In this document: piece after piece, positions 10,999-23,299 of the stretch
Position numbering within the stretch: the first letter of the stretch is position 1
Layout of the letters: each line of letters starts with the position of its first letter
Source: Zingiber officinale
Lineage: Eukaryota > Streptophyta > Magnoliopsida > Zingiberales > Zingiberaceae
DNA length: 64,000 bases
Assembly (NCBI RefSeq): GCF_018446385.1
Contig: NC_056001.1
Location: 11,526,672-11,590,671, forward strand
Reading direction: 5' to 3'
Translations under genes and position numbers: made by a program
Notes under the pieces: model-generated
The model's database searches: none
What the model was told of the DNA's origin: nothing
Seen by the model: the letters and a program-made list of their open reading frames with translations, nothing else

Positions 10999-13398
10999 TG
11001 TTGGAGTGTATACTGAGAGCCTAAGCTTTGTAAACATTCATTATGAATAAAGAATCACATTTGGTCTAATTATCTACATTTGTTTGTAGTTGTTCATTTA
11101 ATTTATATTGTAGATAACATAGTATGTGGTGTCACATACAGAAGATGATGTTATCAGTACCTTATAAATTATAAACAGTAGCTCACGACCAGAATAGAAA
11201 GGAACAAACCATTAGAAAGTCGTAGTGTAATTAGGTATTAGTTTATCTTGACTATATAATTACACTAGTACACTCAGAGTGTATTGAGTAGGACCATTTG
11301 AGGTCGTTCCTTTTATACTGACTTTATAAAGGAACAAAGACCTCAGTTATTATGGAAGTGTGTGCTCTTAATCCTAATATAATAACAAGCACATATGTTT
11401 GATATTTATTTCTTTAATTTATCAATGGGTGAGATTTAGTTCGATGAATCAATAAACCCGATAAATTGGGAAATGGTATCACTCATAGTGTGTTGTTGAT
11501 TATAGAAGGAAACTGTGTCCTAGTGATACTAGGTTGATAATGTCCTCAAGAGGAGCTCATAAAGATTGTCATGTTAAACCCTGCAGGTGGACTTAGTCCG
11601 ACATGATAATAAGGTTGAGTGGTACTACTCTTGGACTTAGATATTAATTAAATGAGTTGTCAGTAACTCACTTAATTAGTGGACATTCGATATCTTAAAC
11701 ACAGGGAGACTAACACACTCATAATAAGAAGGAGCCCAAAAATGTAATTTGGGATTGGTGCGGTAGTTCAATGATAGTTCTCTAGTGGAATGAATTATCA
11801 TTGATAAAATTAAGTTGTGTGTTCGGGGCGAACACGGGATGCTTAATTTTATCGGGAGACCAAAACCAATTCCTCCTCTCGGTCCCTATCGTAGCCTCTT
11901 ATTTATAGAGTACTATACCCACATATACCCACCTTCTATACCCACCTAAAGGGGGCCGGCCAAGCTAGCTTGGGAACCAAGCTAGGGCCGGCCTAAGCTT
12001 GGGTTTAAGGTGGCCGGCCCTAGCTTGAACCCAAGCTAGTAGGGCCGGCCATAATTAAATAAAAAAGAAATTTAATTTTAATTTTTATTATTATGTGGAA
12101 GATATAATTTAAAGAGAATTAAAAATATCTCTCTTGTAAAAGATCTACAAAAGATTAAAGAAAGAGATTAGATCTCTTTCCTTATTTGTAGATTGGAGAG
12201 ATGTTTTATTTTCTCTTTAAAATTATTCACATGTTAATAAAATTAAAATTATAGATATTTCCTTTTATTAACCATGAAGAGATTTTTAAAGAGAAATTTT
12301 ATTTTTTAAAATTTCCGGAAACAAATAAGGAAAGTTTTAATTGTTGATTGAAACTTGTCCAATTTGCTTCCTCTTGATGTGGCCGGCCATTAGAGTTTAT
12401 TTGGGAAATTTTATTTTATTTTTCTCAAATAAATCATGTCAAGGAAATTAAGGAAATTTTATTGTAATTAAATTTCCTAATTTGCCTAGGCCAAGGAATA
12501 TAAAAGAAGGGTGAGGGTGCCTTCACAAGACACAACCTCTATTGTTTCTCTCCCTTTTCTCTCCTGTTGTGGTGGCCGTACCCTCTCTCCTCTCTTCCTC
12601 TTGTGGTGGCCGAATACTTCATCTCTCTTGGAGTTCTTGTGGTGGCGGATACTACTTGGAGAAGAAGAAGAAGAAGAGAGAAAGCTAGCATCTCTTGGAG
12701 CTTGGTTAGTATTTTGATTTTCTTCTTTGGTAAAGTTCTTCCTTTGTGGCCGAACCTTGCTTGGAGGAGAAGAAGGTGGTTGGTGGTTTCTCATCTCGGT
12801 AGATCGTTGCCCACACAACGTCCAAGATTAGAAGAGGAATATGGTAGAAGATCAAGAGGTTTTTCTACAAGGTATAACTAGTAATTTCTATTTCCGCATC
12901 ATGCTAGTTATTTATGGAAATAATACCAAATACAAGAGGCTTACGTTCTAGAATTTCGAATATGATTTTTCGAAGTTGTGTTCTTTTGTTTCTTTCTTTT
13001 CTTGTGATTTGATTGTTCTCTTTGGTTAACCTAAAGTTATTTTAGGAAATTAAATATTAGCTTTCTATTAAAGGTTTTGTCTAGTCGGTGGTGGTTGCTC
13101 CCATATCCAAGAAGGCCATGTGCCTCGCCACGTCAGTACTGGGAACCTTTTATGGAAATTAATATTTAATGGAATTAATAACTTAAGGAGACTTGGGTCG
13201 AACGTGTTAAGTTCCGCAGGAGATCCAAGTCAAAACCTAAAAGAACAAATAGATTAAGTTTTGGATCAAACGTGTTAAGTTCCGCAGGCGATCCAAAATT
13301 TAATTTAAAAGAACACATGGTAGTTAGGAAAAGGTTCAGACCTTTGTACAAAATTTTTGTACAGTGGAACCTATAGGCTTTCCGAGTAGCAACCAACA
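10999..13398 (+). repeat. Solo LTR of the 2.4 kb copia family (LTR2)
   Basis: Starts TGTTGGAGTGTATAC and ends CCAACA, the same ends as LTR1. It is flanked by identical 5-base target duplications, GAAGC at 10994-10998 and 13399-13403. No internal sequence is attached, so it is a solo LTR left by LTR-LTR recombination. It carries the family's features: palindromic GGCCGGCC/CAAGCTAGCTTG block at about 11947-12055, TATAAAAG at 12499-12506, and a GAA run at 12658-12680. LTR1 differs by scattered substitutions and small indels only. Confidence 0.95.
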
Positions 13399-13510
13399 GA
13401 AGCAACAAGCCATTTCTCCCCCCTCGCATTCTTGAATAAGGAGCGAAGCAGCAAGCCGTTCTCCCCCCTCGCGTTCTTGAACAGAGGAGCAAAGCCGTCC
13501 ATTCGTAGTG
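13399..13510 (+). repeat. Minisatellite, right part
   Basis: Continues the units seen at 10862-10998 (CTCCCCCCTCGC followed by CTTGAA and GGAGC(G/A)AAGC). At least four units in total flank the solo LTR. The GAAGC target duplicate at 13399-13403 is itself the end of a unit. Confidence 0.65.
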
Positions 13511-14132
13511 AGTTTTTTTTTGCTTCATTCGCGTTTTTGGTTCATTCGCGCTAACCCAGCCCTAACTGCCTCCTTCTTCTTCTTCCCTCTCCCTTCCAAG
13601 GAATTGAAGAAGCACATCAAGTTATAGCAGCAAGGAGCAGTGACTTTGAGTTTAAGTATTCTTTAAGGTAATCAATTTCTTCTTCTTCTTCTTCTTTAAT
13701 GTTCAAGTTTTAGGCTGGATTAAAATATTTCTTGAAGAACTTGTCTTTTGTATCCAATCTTATGTCTATCTAACCAATCAATCTATATACTATTGTTTTC
13801 CAAGTTGTTTGGAATCTTAATGGTTGCAGACTTTCATAGTAGTTAGATTTGAACTCAAATTAGGGGATGTGGTTAATCCTAGACTTTCATTTTAGTATCT
13901 AACCAATCAATCTGTTATCAATTAAATGCCCTTTCACCTCTCCTGCTATTTTTCTACTTCATTTTAAGTCCTTTTTTTTTTAATAGAAAATACTAAGAAA
14001 ATATAAATATTTGCAAACCTCCTATACACTAGTAGACTAATATATATATTGAGCTATGATTTCTGCTTCCGGTTCATGTTTTTTCATAGAGCTTGGCTCA
14101 GCATCTAGCATGATATTCTAAAATCATAGCTC
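13511..14132. other. Leader of the FAR1/MULE fossil, no gene seen
   Basis: C/T-rich then AT-rich sequence with TTCTTC runs at 13677-13695. It looks like the untranslated leader or a first intron of the FAR1-like sequence that follows, but no exon can be defined. Confidence 0.3.
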
Positions 14133-15343
14133 ATGTCATGCTTAATCTCATGCCATTCCCTTATTTGTTCGTATAGACATGGAAAATTCACTTGTTCTTT
14201 TGGTCGGTTTTTAATAAATGTAGGTGAAGAAAGTATAATGGAAGAAGGAAAAATTAATTCAAATGAGATAAAGGATAAGAATGACCATGTGGATCAAGAC
14301 CCATCTACATATAGTGTAAATGAAGTCAAGCTTCCTAAAATTGGAATGACATTTTCATCCGAAGAAGAAGTTCGTATCTTTTATAATTTCTATGCTCAGA
14401 ATGTTGTTTTCAGTATTTGCAAATTAGGTGGTAGAAATGGAGATGATGGAAAGTAAAAATATTTCTTTATTGGGTGTGTCAAAAATGGTAGGAAAGTATC
14501 TCAAGCAAAAAATGGTTTATACCCTCAACCTTCTACTAAGACGAATTGCAAAGCTAAGATTAATGTTGCTATTCGAAATGATCAGAACTTTGTGATAACT
14601 AGTATATGCCTTGATCATAATTATATCTTAATCCTTGGAAAGTCACGACATTTTAGATGTAATAAAGTGTTGGATTCAGCTACAAAGAGAAAATTGGTAT
14701 TAAATGATCAAGCTAGAATAACCTTAATCAAAAGTTTTCAATCTTTTGTAGTTGAGGCTGGAGGCTATGAGAATTTGGCATTTGATGGAGAAAGTGCAGA
14801 AATTATGTTTCAGAAGCTAGAAGGTTGAGGTTAGGGAATGGAGATGTCGAACCTTTGAGTAATAATTTTTTTCGCATGCAAAGTAGGAACTCAAACTTTT
14901 TTTATGTGTTTGATTTATATGGTGAATCTCGAATAAAAAATATTTTTTGGGCAGATGCAAGATGTAGAGCTGCATATGATTACTTTTCTGATGTCGTGAC
15001 TTTTGATACAACCTATTTTACTAATAGTTATGACATGCCATTTGCTCCATTTGTCTGGGTGAATCATCATGGTCAATCAATTTTGTTGGGATGTGGATTA
15101 TTATCAAGTGAAGACTCAACAACTTTCATATGGTTATTCAAATCTTGGTTGACATGTATGCTTGGACGTGTTCCAAAGGCTATAATTACAGACTAATGTC
15201 ATGTCATGACAATTGCAATTGATAAGGTATTTCCGAATTCTCATTATCGTTTGTGTCTTTGGCATATCATGAAGAAACTTTCAGCAAAATTAGGTGGTCA
15301 TGCTCAATACAAAATGATAAAGAAACAATTGAAGAACATTGTT
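14133..15343 (+). pseudogene. FAR1/MULE-type transposase, broken and truncated
   Basis: FAR1/FHY3-family proteins derive from Mutator-like (MULE) transposases, with an N-terminal zinc-binding FAR1 domain and a DDE catalytic core. ATG 14238 is the most likely start. The FAR1 domain is visible (FSSEEEVRIFYNFYAQNV, then TKTNCKAKI), interrupted by a TAA at 14454-14456. After a frame break near 14825 the transposase core reads DARCRAAYDYFSDVVTFD and VPKAIITD, giving the first two catalytic Asp positions, with a TAA immediately after IITD. CLWHIMKKL follows. The catalytic Glu, SWIM zinc finger and C-terminus are missing because the sequence is cut at 15343 by an LTR-like element. This is a decayed transposon rather than a working FAR1 gene. 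Confidence 0.85.
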
Positions 15344-15653
15344 TGTAATACCCCGGTTTTGAGATTCTGGTTAAGTATGACTTAAAAGGTTAGATGGGAC
15401 TATCCATATCATCAAGGTACACCTTCATTTTTGGAAGCCCAAACTTAAGAACTCCAAAGTTAAGTGTGCTTGGCTTGGAGAAATCTAAGGATGGATGACC
15501 TCCTAGGAAGTTTTCCAGGGCGCGTGCGAGTGAGGACAAAGCACGCTGAAAGGACCTCCGGTGGTCTGTGGAGCTAATTGTCAACCCGATGGGCAATTCT
15601 GGTGGCGTTCCCGGTTCGGTCCGAGTGGGGCCCGCCCAAGCCGGGGCGTTACA
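15344..15653. repeat. LTR-like 310 bp insertion with TGTAA...TTACA ends
   Basis: Starts TGTAATACCCCGG and ends CCGGGGCGTTACA, a near-perfect inverted repeat of 13 bases starting TG and ending CA, as in a solo LTR. It truncates the MULE transposase. The flanking five bases (TTGTT and GATGG) do not match, so either the right border is rearranged or this is an LTR still joined to decayed internal sequence. Confidence 0.6.
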
Positions 15654-16784
15654 GATGGCCAATAAATTGTCACGCCCCCAGAGGAGTCTCTACCGATAAA
15701 ATTTCGACAGCATCTCCCCTGTACCGGTGATAATATGAAGCATAAGTACATATAACCACAGACATACTCATCAGCAGTATATACCAGCCCACACGGCTGG
15801 ATAAATAACACAACCACGCAGATTTAATATGCAGCCCACACGGCTGAAACATAACACAGCGAAAATCACAACATAAGGAACATAAAACACCAGAACAACT
15901 AACCGCGAGCCGGCTCGGCTTGACACATAATCAACACATCAAATACAAGACAAACTCTATATAAAATATACAAATACGAGAACAAGTGCAAAACCAAATA
16001 TGCGAACGGAAACACTAAAGGTAGGAGTAGCTTGGTGTGACACGGGACTGACGGACAGGATCTCCAGGCGACTCCATAAAATCCTTTACCTGCTACCTGG
16101 CGAAATAACCAGTTTACGGGGTGGTGAGTATAAAGACTCAGCGGGTAATAGACAGATAGTGCATGAGTATAGTAAAGAACTAGAGATACGAAGGTATACA
16201 GTCTCGTAGGGAATATAGCAGATACTAAAGTGATATCATAGAAAATGTCCATACCTAGAACCATATCCTAGGCTAGTAATAGGAGGTCAAGTGTAGCAAA
16301 GACCTGCTACAATACTGCACATAACTACTTAGGTAACATGTGAGGTATATACTTATTAACAATAAGTAAGCCAGTGTTTAAACACATACCACAGGTATAT
16401 AACTCAACATAAGTAAGCATATCTAACAAATGGATATACTAATGCCACAACATAAGTAAGCAACAGCAGTATAAATAAGCCACAGCAGAATAAGTATGCA
16501 ATAACAGCATAAGTAAGCAACAACGACACAAGTATAATAACAGCAGTGTATGCATGGATGGTCACCCCGCCTACCTCTCTGCACCACGACTCCTATATGG
16601 TCGAGAGGTCGGATCAATGACAACTATACGACACTCCAGCCGCCACTACTCTCGAGTGACCGAGTGGACAGTTTGTATAGTAGCTATCTAGCTACGTAGC
16701 AATAGGGTCCCTGCTGCTCGCAACTCCAGCCGCCATAACCCATGAGTGGCCGAGTGCAGCACGACAAGACAAGCGGCACGCTTC
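15654..16784. other. Unclassified retroelement-like non-coding DNA
   Basis: Begins near TGTCACGCCCCC (15669), a typical plant LTR start. 15788-15845 repeats GCCCACACGGCTG twice. 16400-16545 is a low-complexity run built on CATAAGTAAGCAACAGCAG. 16638-16760 repeats CCAGCCGCCA...GAGTG(A/G)CCGAGTG. No coding domain is seen on either strand. Most likely LTR or leader sequence of a gypsy-type element, on weak grounds. Confidence 0.35.
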
Positions 16785-19198
16785 TGTTAGAGTGTATACT
16801 AAAAGCCTAGCTTTTGTAAACATTTATTTTTGAAATAAAAGAATCACATTGGTCAAATGTCTACATTTTATTTGTTAAGTGTAGTTATTCAATTAATTTA
16901 TATTGTAGATAACATGGTGTGTGGTGTCACAGAAGATTATGTTATCAGTTCTTTATAAATTATAAACAGTTGCTCACGACTAAGATGGAAAGGAACAAAC
17001 CATTGGAATAGTCGTAGTGTAATTAAGTATTAGTTTATCTTGACTAATAAATTACACTAGTACACTCTGAGTATATTGAGTATGACCATTTTAGGTAGGT
17101 TCTTTTTATACTGACTTAATAAAAGAACTAGACCTTAATTATTATGGAAGTGTGTGCTCTTAATCCTAATATAATAACAAGCATATATATTTAGTATTTA
17201 TTTCTTTAACATATCAAAGGGTGAGATTTAGCTTAATAAATCAATATACCCGATAAGTTGGGAAATGATATTACTTATAGTGTGTGTTGTTGATTATAGA
17301 AGGAAACTGTGTCCTAGTAATTTAGGTTGAGAATATCCCCAAGAGGAGCTCATAAGGATTGTCATGTTAAACCCTGCAGGTGGACTTAGTCCGACATGAC
17401 GATGAGGTGGAGTGGTACTACTCTTGCACTTAGATATTAATTAAGTGAGTTGTCAGTAACTTACTTAATTAGTGGGCATTCGTTATCTTAAATACAAGGA
17501 GACTAACACACTCATGATAAGAAGGAACTCATAATGTAATTTGGGATTGGTGCGGTAGTGTAATAATAACTCTCTAGTGGAATGAGTTATTATTGATGAA
17601 CTTGAGTTGTGTGTTCGGAGCAAACACGGGATACTCAAGCTCGTCGGAAGGCTAAAATCAATTTCTCCTCTAGGTCCCTGTCGTAGCATCATCAATGCCT
17701 CTAATCTATTCATGAAAAGTCCATCTTGGTGTCCAAGAAGGGGTCGACCCATGGCTTGGTGACCAAGCCAAAGGGGCCGACCATATTCTCCTTGAGGTGG
17801 TCCGCCATATGCTTCTTTAAGGGGGCCGACCACATATTTCAAATAAGGAGGGGTGTTTTGATTTTTTAAAATCTTCTCTTTGTAGATATCTACAAGTTTT
17901 AAAAGAGAGTTTTTAAAATATAAAACTTTTCTTATTTGAATTAGGCCACATGGTTTAAAAGAAATTCTAAAAGTTTTAAAATTTTCCTTTTTTAACCATC
18001 CTCATGGTTTTAAGAAAAAAAAGGAAGAGAAGTTTTAAATTTGAAAATTTTCTAACCATGTTAAAAAAGAAAATTTTAGAAGAGAAATTTTAAATTTTAA
18101 AACTTGGTTTTATTTTTTAAAACTTTCATTTTTAACATTCACTTTAGGAAATTAAAAGAGAGCTTGTAAAAATTTTATAAGAGTTTTTTCTTTGCTTATA
18201 AAATTTTACAAAGGATATTTCTTTCCTTTTTATTGTGGCCGGCCACCCTTGCTTGGTGCCCAAGCAAGGGACCGACCAATCAAGACAATCAAACCATGTT
18301 TGATGAATGAATCAATCAAGAGAAAAAAAAGGAAAAATAAAAAGGGAAAAGGAAAAAATAAGAGGAAGATTTTAATTTTTGTAAAAAGTTTTCCCTTATT
18401 TGCCTTGGACAAGTAATATAAAAGAAGGGGAGGGGAGGTCTCATGAGATAACAATTCTTATTCTCTTGTTGGCGCTCCTCTTATGGTCGGCCTCTCCCCT
18501 CATCCTTTTCCTTTGCTCTCTTTTCCTTGGTGGTGGTGGCGGCCGAAAAATAGAGAATAAGGAGAAGCTCTTTGGGTGGTGTTCATCTTGGAGAATCGTC
18601 GCCCACACGATGTCCAAGGTGAGGCAAGAAATACGGCAGAAGATCTTGAGGTCATTAGCATACAAAGAGAATGTATAACTAGTAATTTTCTTCCGCATCA
18701 TGCTAGTTATTTTCTTTGTATGAATTCCAAACACAAGAGGCATTAGATTCTAGTTTTTCGAAATTGTTATTCAAGTTTGTGTTTTTTGTTTTTCGAATTT
18801 GTGATTCGATTGTTCTTTTTGGTTAAACCTAGAGTTATATAAGGAAATTAAATATTAGCTTTCCTTAAAAGGCTTTGTCTAGGAAGTGGTGGTTGCTCCC
18901 ATATCCAAGAAGGCCTAATGCCTCGCCATATTTAATCTGGAAGCTAATTTTAGAAATTAATATTTAATTGAATTTATAACGTATGTGGATTTGGATCAAT
19001 AGTGTTAAGTTCCGCTTGTGATCCAAGTCTAAACCATTAAGAACAGATAAGTTAAATTTGGAATCAATAATGTTAAGTTCCGTTTGCGATTCCTAATTTA
19101 ACTTCTAAAAAACACAATAGTTTTTTTAGGAAATGTTCGACACTTGTACAAAATTTTTGTACAATGGAACCGGTACGACTTCCTAGGATTAACCAACA
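16785..19198 (+). repeat. Diverged LTR of the 2.4 kb copia family (LTR3)
   Basis: Starts TGTTAGAGTGTATAC and ends CCAACA; length 2414 bp. It aligns along its length with LTR1 and LTR2 but has many more substitutions and a different middle (17700-18300), so it is an older or sub-family member. TATA box at 18417-18424. No internal region is attached. The left five bases are GCTTC; no matching duplicate is seen on the right because an inverted LTR piece follows directly. Confidence 0.88.
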
Positions 19199-19427
19199 TA
19201 TTCCAATGGTTTGTTCCTCTCCATCTTAGTCGTGAGCTACTGTTTATAATTTATAAAGAACCGATAACATAATCTTCTGTGTGTGACACCACATACTATG
19301 TTATCTACAATATAAATTAATTGAACAACTACACTTAGCATATAAATGTAGACATTTTTGACCAATGTGATTCTTTATTTCAAAATAAATGTTTACAAAA
19401 GCTAGGCTTTTAGTATACACTCTAACA
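19199..19427 (-). repeat. Inverted fragment of the LTR3 5' end
   Basis: The reverse complement of these 229 bases matches the first about 229 bases of LTR3 (16785-17013), including TGTTAGAGTGTATAC at its outer end (19427). It abuts the LTR3 3' end with no spacer. The composite therefore begins TGTTAG and ends CTAACA, a fold-back with about 230 bp arms. Confidence 0.88.
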
Positions 19428-19439
19428 CTTATATTTTTT

Positions 19440-20184
19440 TTCCTTTTATTATCCTGCACTTGATTAAATTTATTAGTTTTAAATAATTTTTAAAATTTTA
19501 TTACCATGAGTGCTATTTTGTCATCATCGATAGAAGATTCAGAGTCTCGTTCGTCCGTTTTTACCTTTAAGGCAACGTTGTGCCTTAGCTCCTTCTTCGT
19601 ATCTGCACATCTTGTTGCATGGACTTCAAATGTTGAAAATAATTCTTCTAACGTACTTAATTCTAGATCGTTAGCAGATGATGCTCATTCAGTAGTCCTA
19701 GGAAATGCATTAAGTGCGTATGTTAGTGAATCTCGGTTGCTTACATTTTCTCTGAGATTCGTGAGTCCGGGGATGAGTTCTTTTTTCTTGAGTGAAGGTG
19801 TGCAACGGTTTCACCTTCTTCTAACTTGATGTTGTTGATCTGGTTCTTGAGCAGATCCCATCTCGCGAGTTTTACCTCCGAGGTCCTTTTGTGTAGTTCC
19901 ATGAATTTCTCCCAGTGCTCTTTGGCTGACTCGTAGGTTCCGATCCGATTAACTTCTTGAGGTGGTAAAATGCTAAGTAGGTAAAACTCTGTTTTGCTGT
20001 TTGACACGAAGTCGACTTGCTCCTTCTTTGTCCATTGGTATTTTTCTTTATTATCAGGTGCTACAAAATCAAATTTCATTATTAAATGTAAATTGAAATA
20101 TGTCTTAAAGAATACCTCTATCTTTTTCTTTTAGCTCACAAATTCCCCCTCGAACTTCGGTGGACAAATGCTCGGTCCAGCCAT
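19440..20184 (-). pseudogene. Copia gag fragment (element G)
   Basis: The minus-strand start is ATG 20184-20182 (MAGPSICPPKFEGEF), soon interrupted by a stop. The frame 20079-19741 gives the copia gag (UBN2-type) region: KFDFVAPDNKEKYQWTKKEQ, ILPPQEVNRIGTYESAKEHW, then a frameshift, then in other frames the gag C-terminal part ending near DDDKIALMV at about 19510. The zinc knuckle that should follow is missing: sequence is cut at 19427 by the inverted LTR3 piece. It lies just inside a primer site and LTR on its right, as expected for a minus-strand element. Confidence 0.75.
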
Positions 20185-20228
20185 CTCGTGTGCTTCGTTC
20201 AACGGTTAGTCCTCCTGAAGCGAACACG

Positions 20229-20241
20229 CTCTGATGTCAAT
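20229..20241 (-). other. Degenerate tRNA-Met primer binding site of element G
   Basis: Minus strand reads TTGACATCAGAGC against the plant copia consensus TGGTATCAGAGC, directly inside the LTR edge at 20242 and about 45 bases before the gag ATG. Confidence 0.6.
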
Positions 20242-21060
20242 TGTAGGACCCTTGGCGGCAGACTATAAGGGAGGTGAATAGCCTTGCAAAGGAAAATGAA
20301 TTTTCCTCGAACTTTATAGTTTTATAAGAATCAACACTTATATAAAAAAAATAAGAGACTAAATAAAGAAAGGAAGAGACACAAAATGTTTACTTGGTTA
20401 CAACCGGGGATGTTATTAATCCAAAGAAGATGAAAATCTCACTAATGTCTCTTTCAGGAGGAAAAGCCTCTTACAATAGATAAAGTACTCAAAATACAAA
20501 GCTGAACTCAAATGAAATCAATTACAAGTGTTGTTATGAATCATTGGGATCAGGGTTGTATTTATAGCCCTGGTCAGGGTGCCTGGAAGGGTTCCAGACA
20601 CCTGGGGGAGATAAACTTTTATCCTCGTCGCAACGAAACGCACCACGTCACATTCCAGATAAAATTCTGCTCCGGACGCCGAGCGCCTAGACTAGGTTCG
20701 AGCGCCCCAACCCAAAAGGTTAACATTTTGTTAACTTTTCGGTCCCGGTCTTCCACTCCGGTTCCGCTCGCATTGGTCCGGGTCTTCTGCTTCAGCTCCG
20801 CTCGCATTGGTCCGAATTTTCTGCTCCGGCTCCGCTTGCTTGGGTGATTTCGACCATCCAAAATAGAGTTCACCTGAACTCATTTTCTGGCATTCCAGCA
20901 GTCTTCCACTCCGGCTTCTCGTCCTTCGGAAATGTCGCGCGCCTCCTTCTTATCCGCCCGCATACTCTTCTGCAGCACCTCGTCCCTCGGAGGCATCGAG
21001 CCCGGCCCGTCGGCTCTCATTCGTGCTGTCCTTCTAGCTAGCTACGTCTTTCGCTAGACT
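20242..21060 (-). repeat. 5' LTR of element G
   Basis: In plus coordinates it begins TGTAGGACCCTTGG next to the primer site. A minus-strand TATA box (TATAAATA) is at 20566 to 20559. Upstream of it in transcription direction, 20690-20850 is GC-rich with a tandem motif (CCGCTCGCATTGGTCCG at about 20764 and 20800) and short inverted repeats (GGTTAACATTTTGTTAAC). The right end is uncertain because no CCTACA partner was found; 21060 is an estimate. Confidence 0.55.
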
Positions 21061-22858
21061 TCCTGTGCTCCTAAGTTCCTGCATATTTAGACAAAGAGAT
21101 TAAATACCAATAAGATCTAACCTGACTTAATTGATTACATCAAAATTATCTTAAGGTACTCACAATATATTGACTTGAATTCAGTGAAAAATTGGGTTGA
21201 GCGACTGTAGATCGAAATATCTATGGGCAGAAAAAGCCCATGAATTTATCTTCAGAAGCAAAATACCAATTTGGTGTTGGACAATTTTACAGGGTCGACT
21301 GGCGACAACTTAATGTTGCGTTGCCAATGACTTACTATTATGCGTGCTTTCGTTATTTATCCGTGAGAACCAATGAAAAACTTATGTGTGGTCGTCTTAT
21401 GTGGGTGCAGCCTTAAGGATCAGTTGGATAGCCTAAATTATAAAAAAAAATATCTATTACTATAATGAATTGATGAAGCAAAAGCAAGTGATTTCGATTA
21501 CCCGAGTGTTCTTTGTCGTTGGTCCTATAGAGAGATGAAGAGAGATAAATTACGTACCAAGTGAGCTCCTAAATAGGAGGATATTTAGGGAGTGTTTGGA
21601 AGAACTTTTACTTATTTAAAAGTGATTTTATAAAGATTTTTTTAAAATTAGTAAGAAGCTAAAATATGGAGTACGTATTTGGAAATATAAGCTAATATAA
21701 AGTGTTTAATGAACAATTGCTTCCAAGCTTAATTTTTAATTAAATGACAGCAATATCTTTAAACTATATAAATTAATATTTTTTAATTATCTCAATATAT
21801 TTTCATACACTATTATTTGTTTATATAATTATTATTATATTTTAAATATTGTATCAAAATTATTTTTTTTATAATGAAAAATATATAAAATTAATAAAAA
21901 TAAAAAATTACAATTTATAGAAATACACTTATACACACACAAAAAGCATGTAAAAAAAATTCTAGAAATACAAATTATATAAAAATATAAATATTATTTA
22001 AAAAATAAATATTGAAGAAGAAGTGGGATGATAATTATATAAATGATAAATTTATTAAAGTAAAAAATATGATGGTAATTATGTAAAATAATAAATTTAT
22101 TAAGGATATAAATGTCAACTTTTAATTTTAGACCCTAAATAAAAAAGCAAAAATAAAAACAAAGGTAAATTCTTGCTTGCAACTTTTATGTAGAAGTTAT
22201 ATAAGTTGAAGGAGAAATTGATATTCACATACACTCAAAAATATTTTTATGTAGCTATAATCTATGAAGTGCTTAATAGAAGCTTTACTAAATATTTCCT
22301 TAATCGCCAGGGGAATAAATTCGTAAAAATTGACCCTTAACCGATAAAATAACTGTGCTACTATAAGAACCTTCACAACAATTGACATTTGAAGAGGATA
22401 TTTATTCAAATATTCCTCAATCCTAATTCTTCACCACAATCTCCATCACTTGAAGAGGATGGAGATTAGAATATTAGTTATCACTGAGCAAAAAGTTTAC
22501 TTGATTTCTATTTTTTAAAAAAATAATAATAAATGGACATGTGTAACTCATGATTATAAATATTTGATGAGCGAACCATAAATATTTATTTGTGAAATTT
22601 AAAATATTTAAATAGTAAAATATTTAATTGATTATATAAAAAAATAGAATTTTTCAATATTTAAGAGAAATATTCACTTATATTATGGATGCTCTAATTG
22701 TTTTGTATTGTAATTAATATCCTATATCTAACTAATTCGAAAATAATTTATCCGATCGCGTTGAAATTTTAAGAAGTACACATGGAGACTCCTCGATCAA
22801 TTTTTTACGGAGGGAAAATGTTTAATTGTGTGTGACAGACACGTACCTTAGATCCTTA
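21061..22858. other. AT-rich intergenic DNA
   Basis: No gene recognised. 21590-22200 is strongly AT-rich and starts GGGAGTGTTTGGAAG, a beginning seen in some plant MITEs, but no terminal inverted repeats or target duplicates could be defined. 22380-22460 repeats AAGAGGAT...CCTCAATC-like text. Only short unsupported open frames occur. Confidence 0.3.
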
Positions 22859-23098
22859 GTGTGCTCTAATGGTCTCCTCAGATGGATCTAGTGACTAGTG
22901 CATGAGGTGTTGCTATCATGAGATCTGTGGTTCGAATCTCGGTAACATCGAGGTAAATACCTCCCTTATGTGCTAGTCACTATTTCAAAAGCTAGTAGCC
23001 GTCCGTGATTTACTTCCTCCGTGTTGATCCTCGGACGGATTGGCGGGGGCGCAAGGGGCGAGCATATTCGCCTTCTGCCAACTTTGTGTGCTCTAATG
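22859..23098 (+). mobile_element. tRNA-derived SINE (family A) with perfect TSD
   Basis: A 214 bp body (22872-23085) is flanked by the identical 13-base duplication GTGTGCTCTAATG (22859-22871 and 23086-23098). The 5' half has an RNA polymerase III B-box (GGTTCGAATCTC at about 22929) and an A-box-like TAGTGACTAGTGCATGAGG upstream. The 3' half (GCTAGTAGCCGTCCGT... GGGGCGAGCATATTCGCC) recurs at 31467-31560. These are the hallmarks of a non-autonomous SINE mobilised by LINE machinery. Confidence 0.88.
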
Positions 23099-23299
23099 AA
23101 TTGATGTGACGCTAGCAGACCTGTAAAAATATTTATTACAGTAAGCTCTTGTTTTAGAAAGGGATCATTTAGGGTTGGCAGCACGGTTGCGAACGTCCAT
23201 TACCGGCCATAGACTGGAATAGCAAGCGTCGATTGACAGATTGGAATAAGTATTTCAGATCCGCAATGAGATCGTTTGAAGCGGCCAGGGAAGGCAAGC

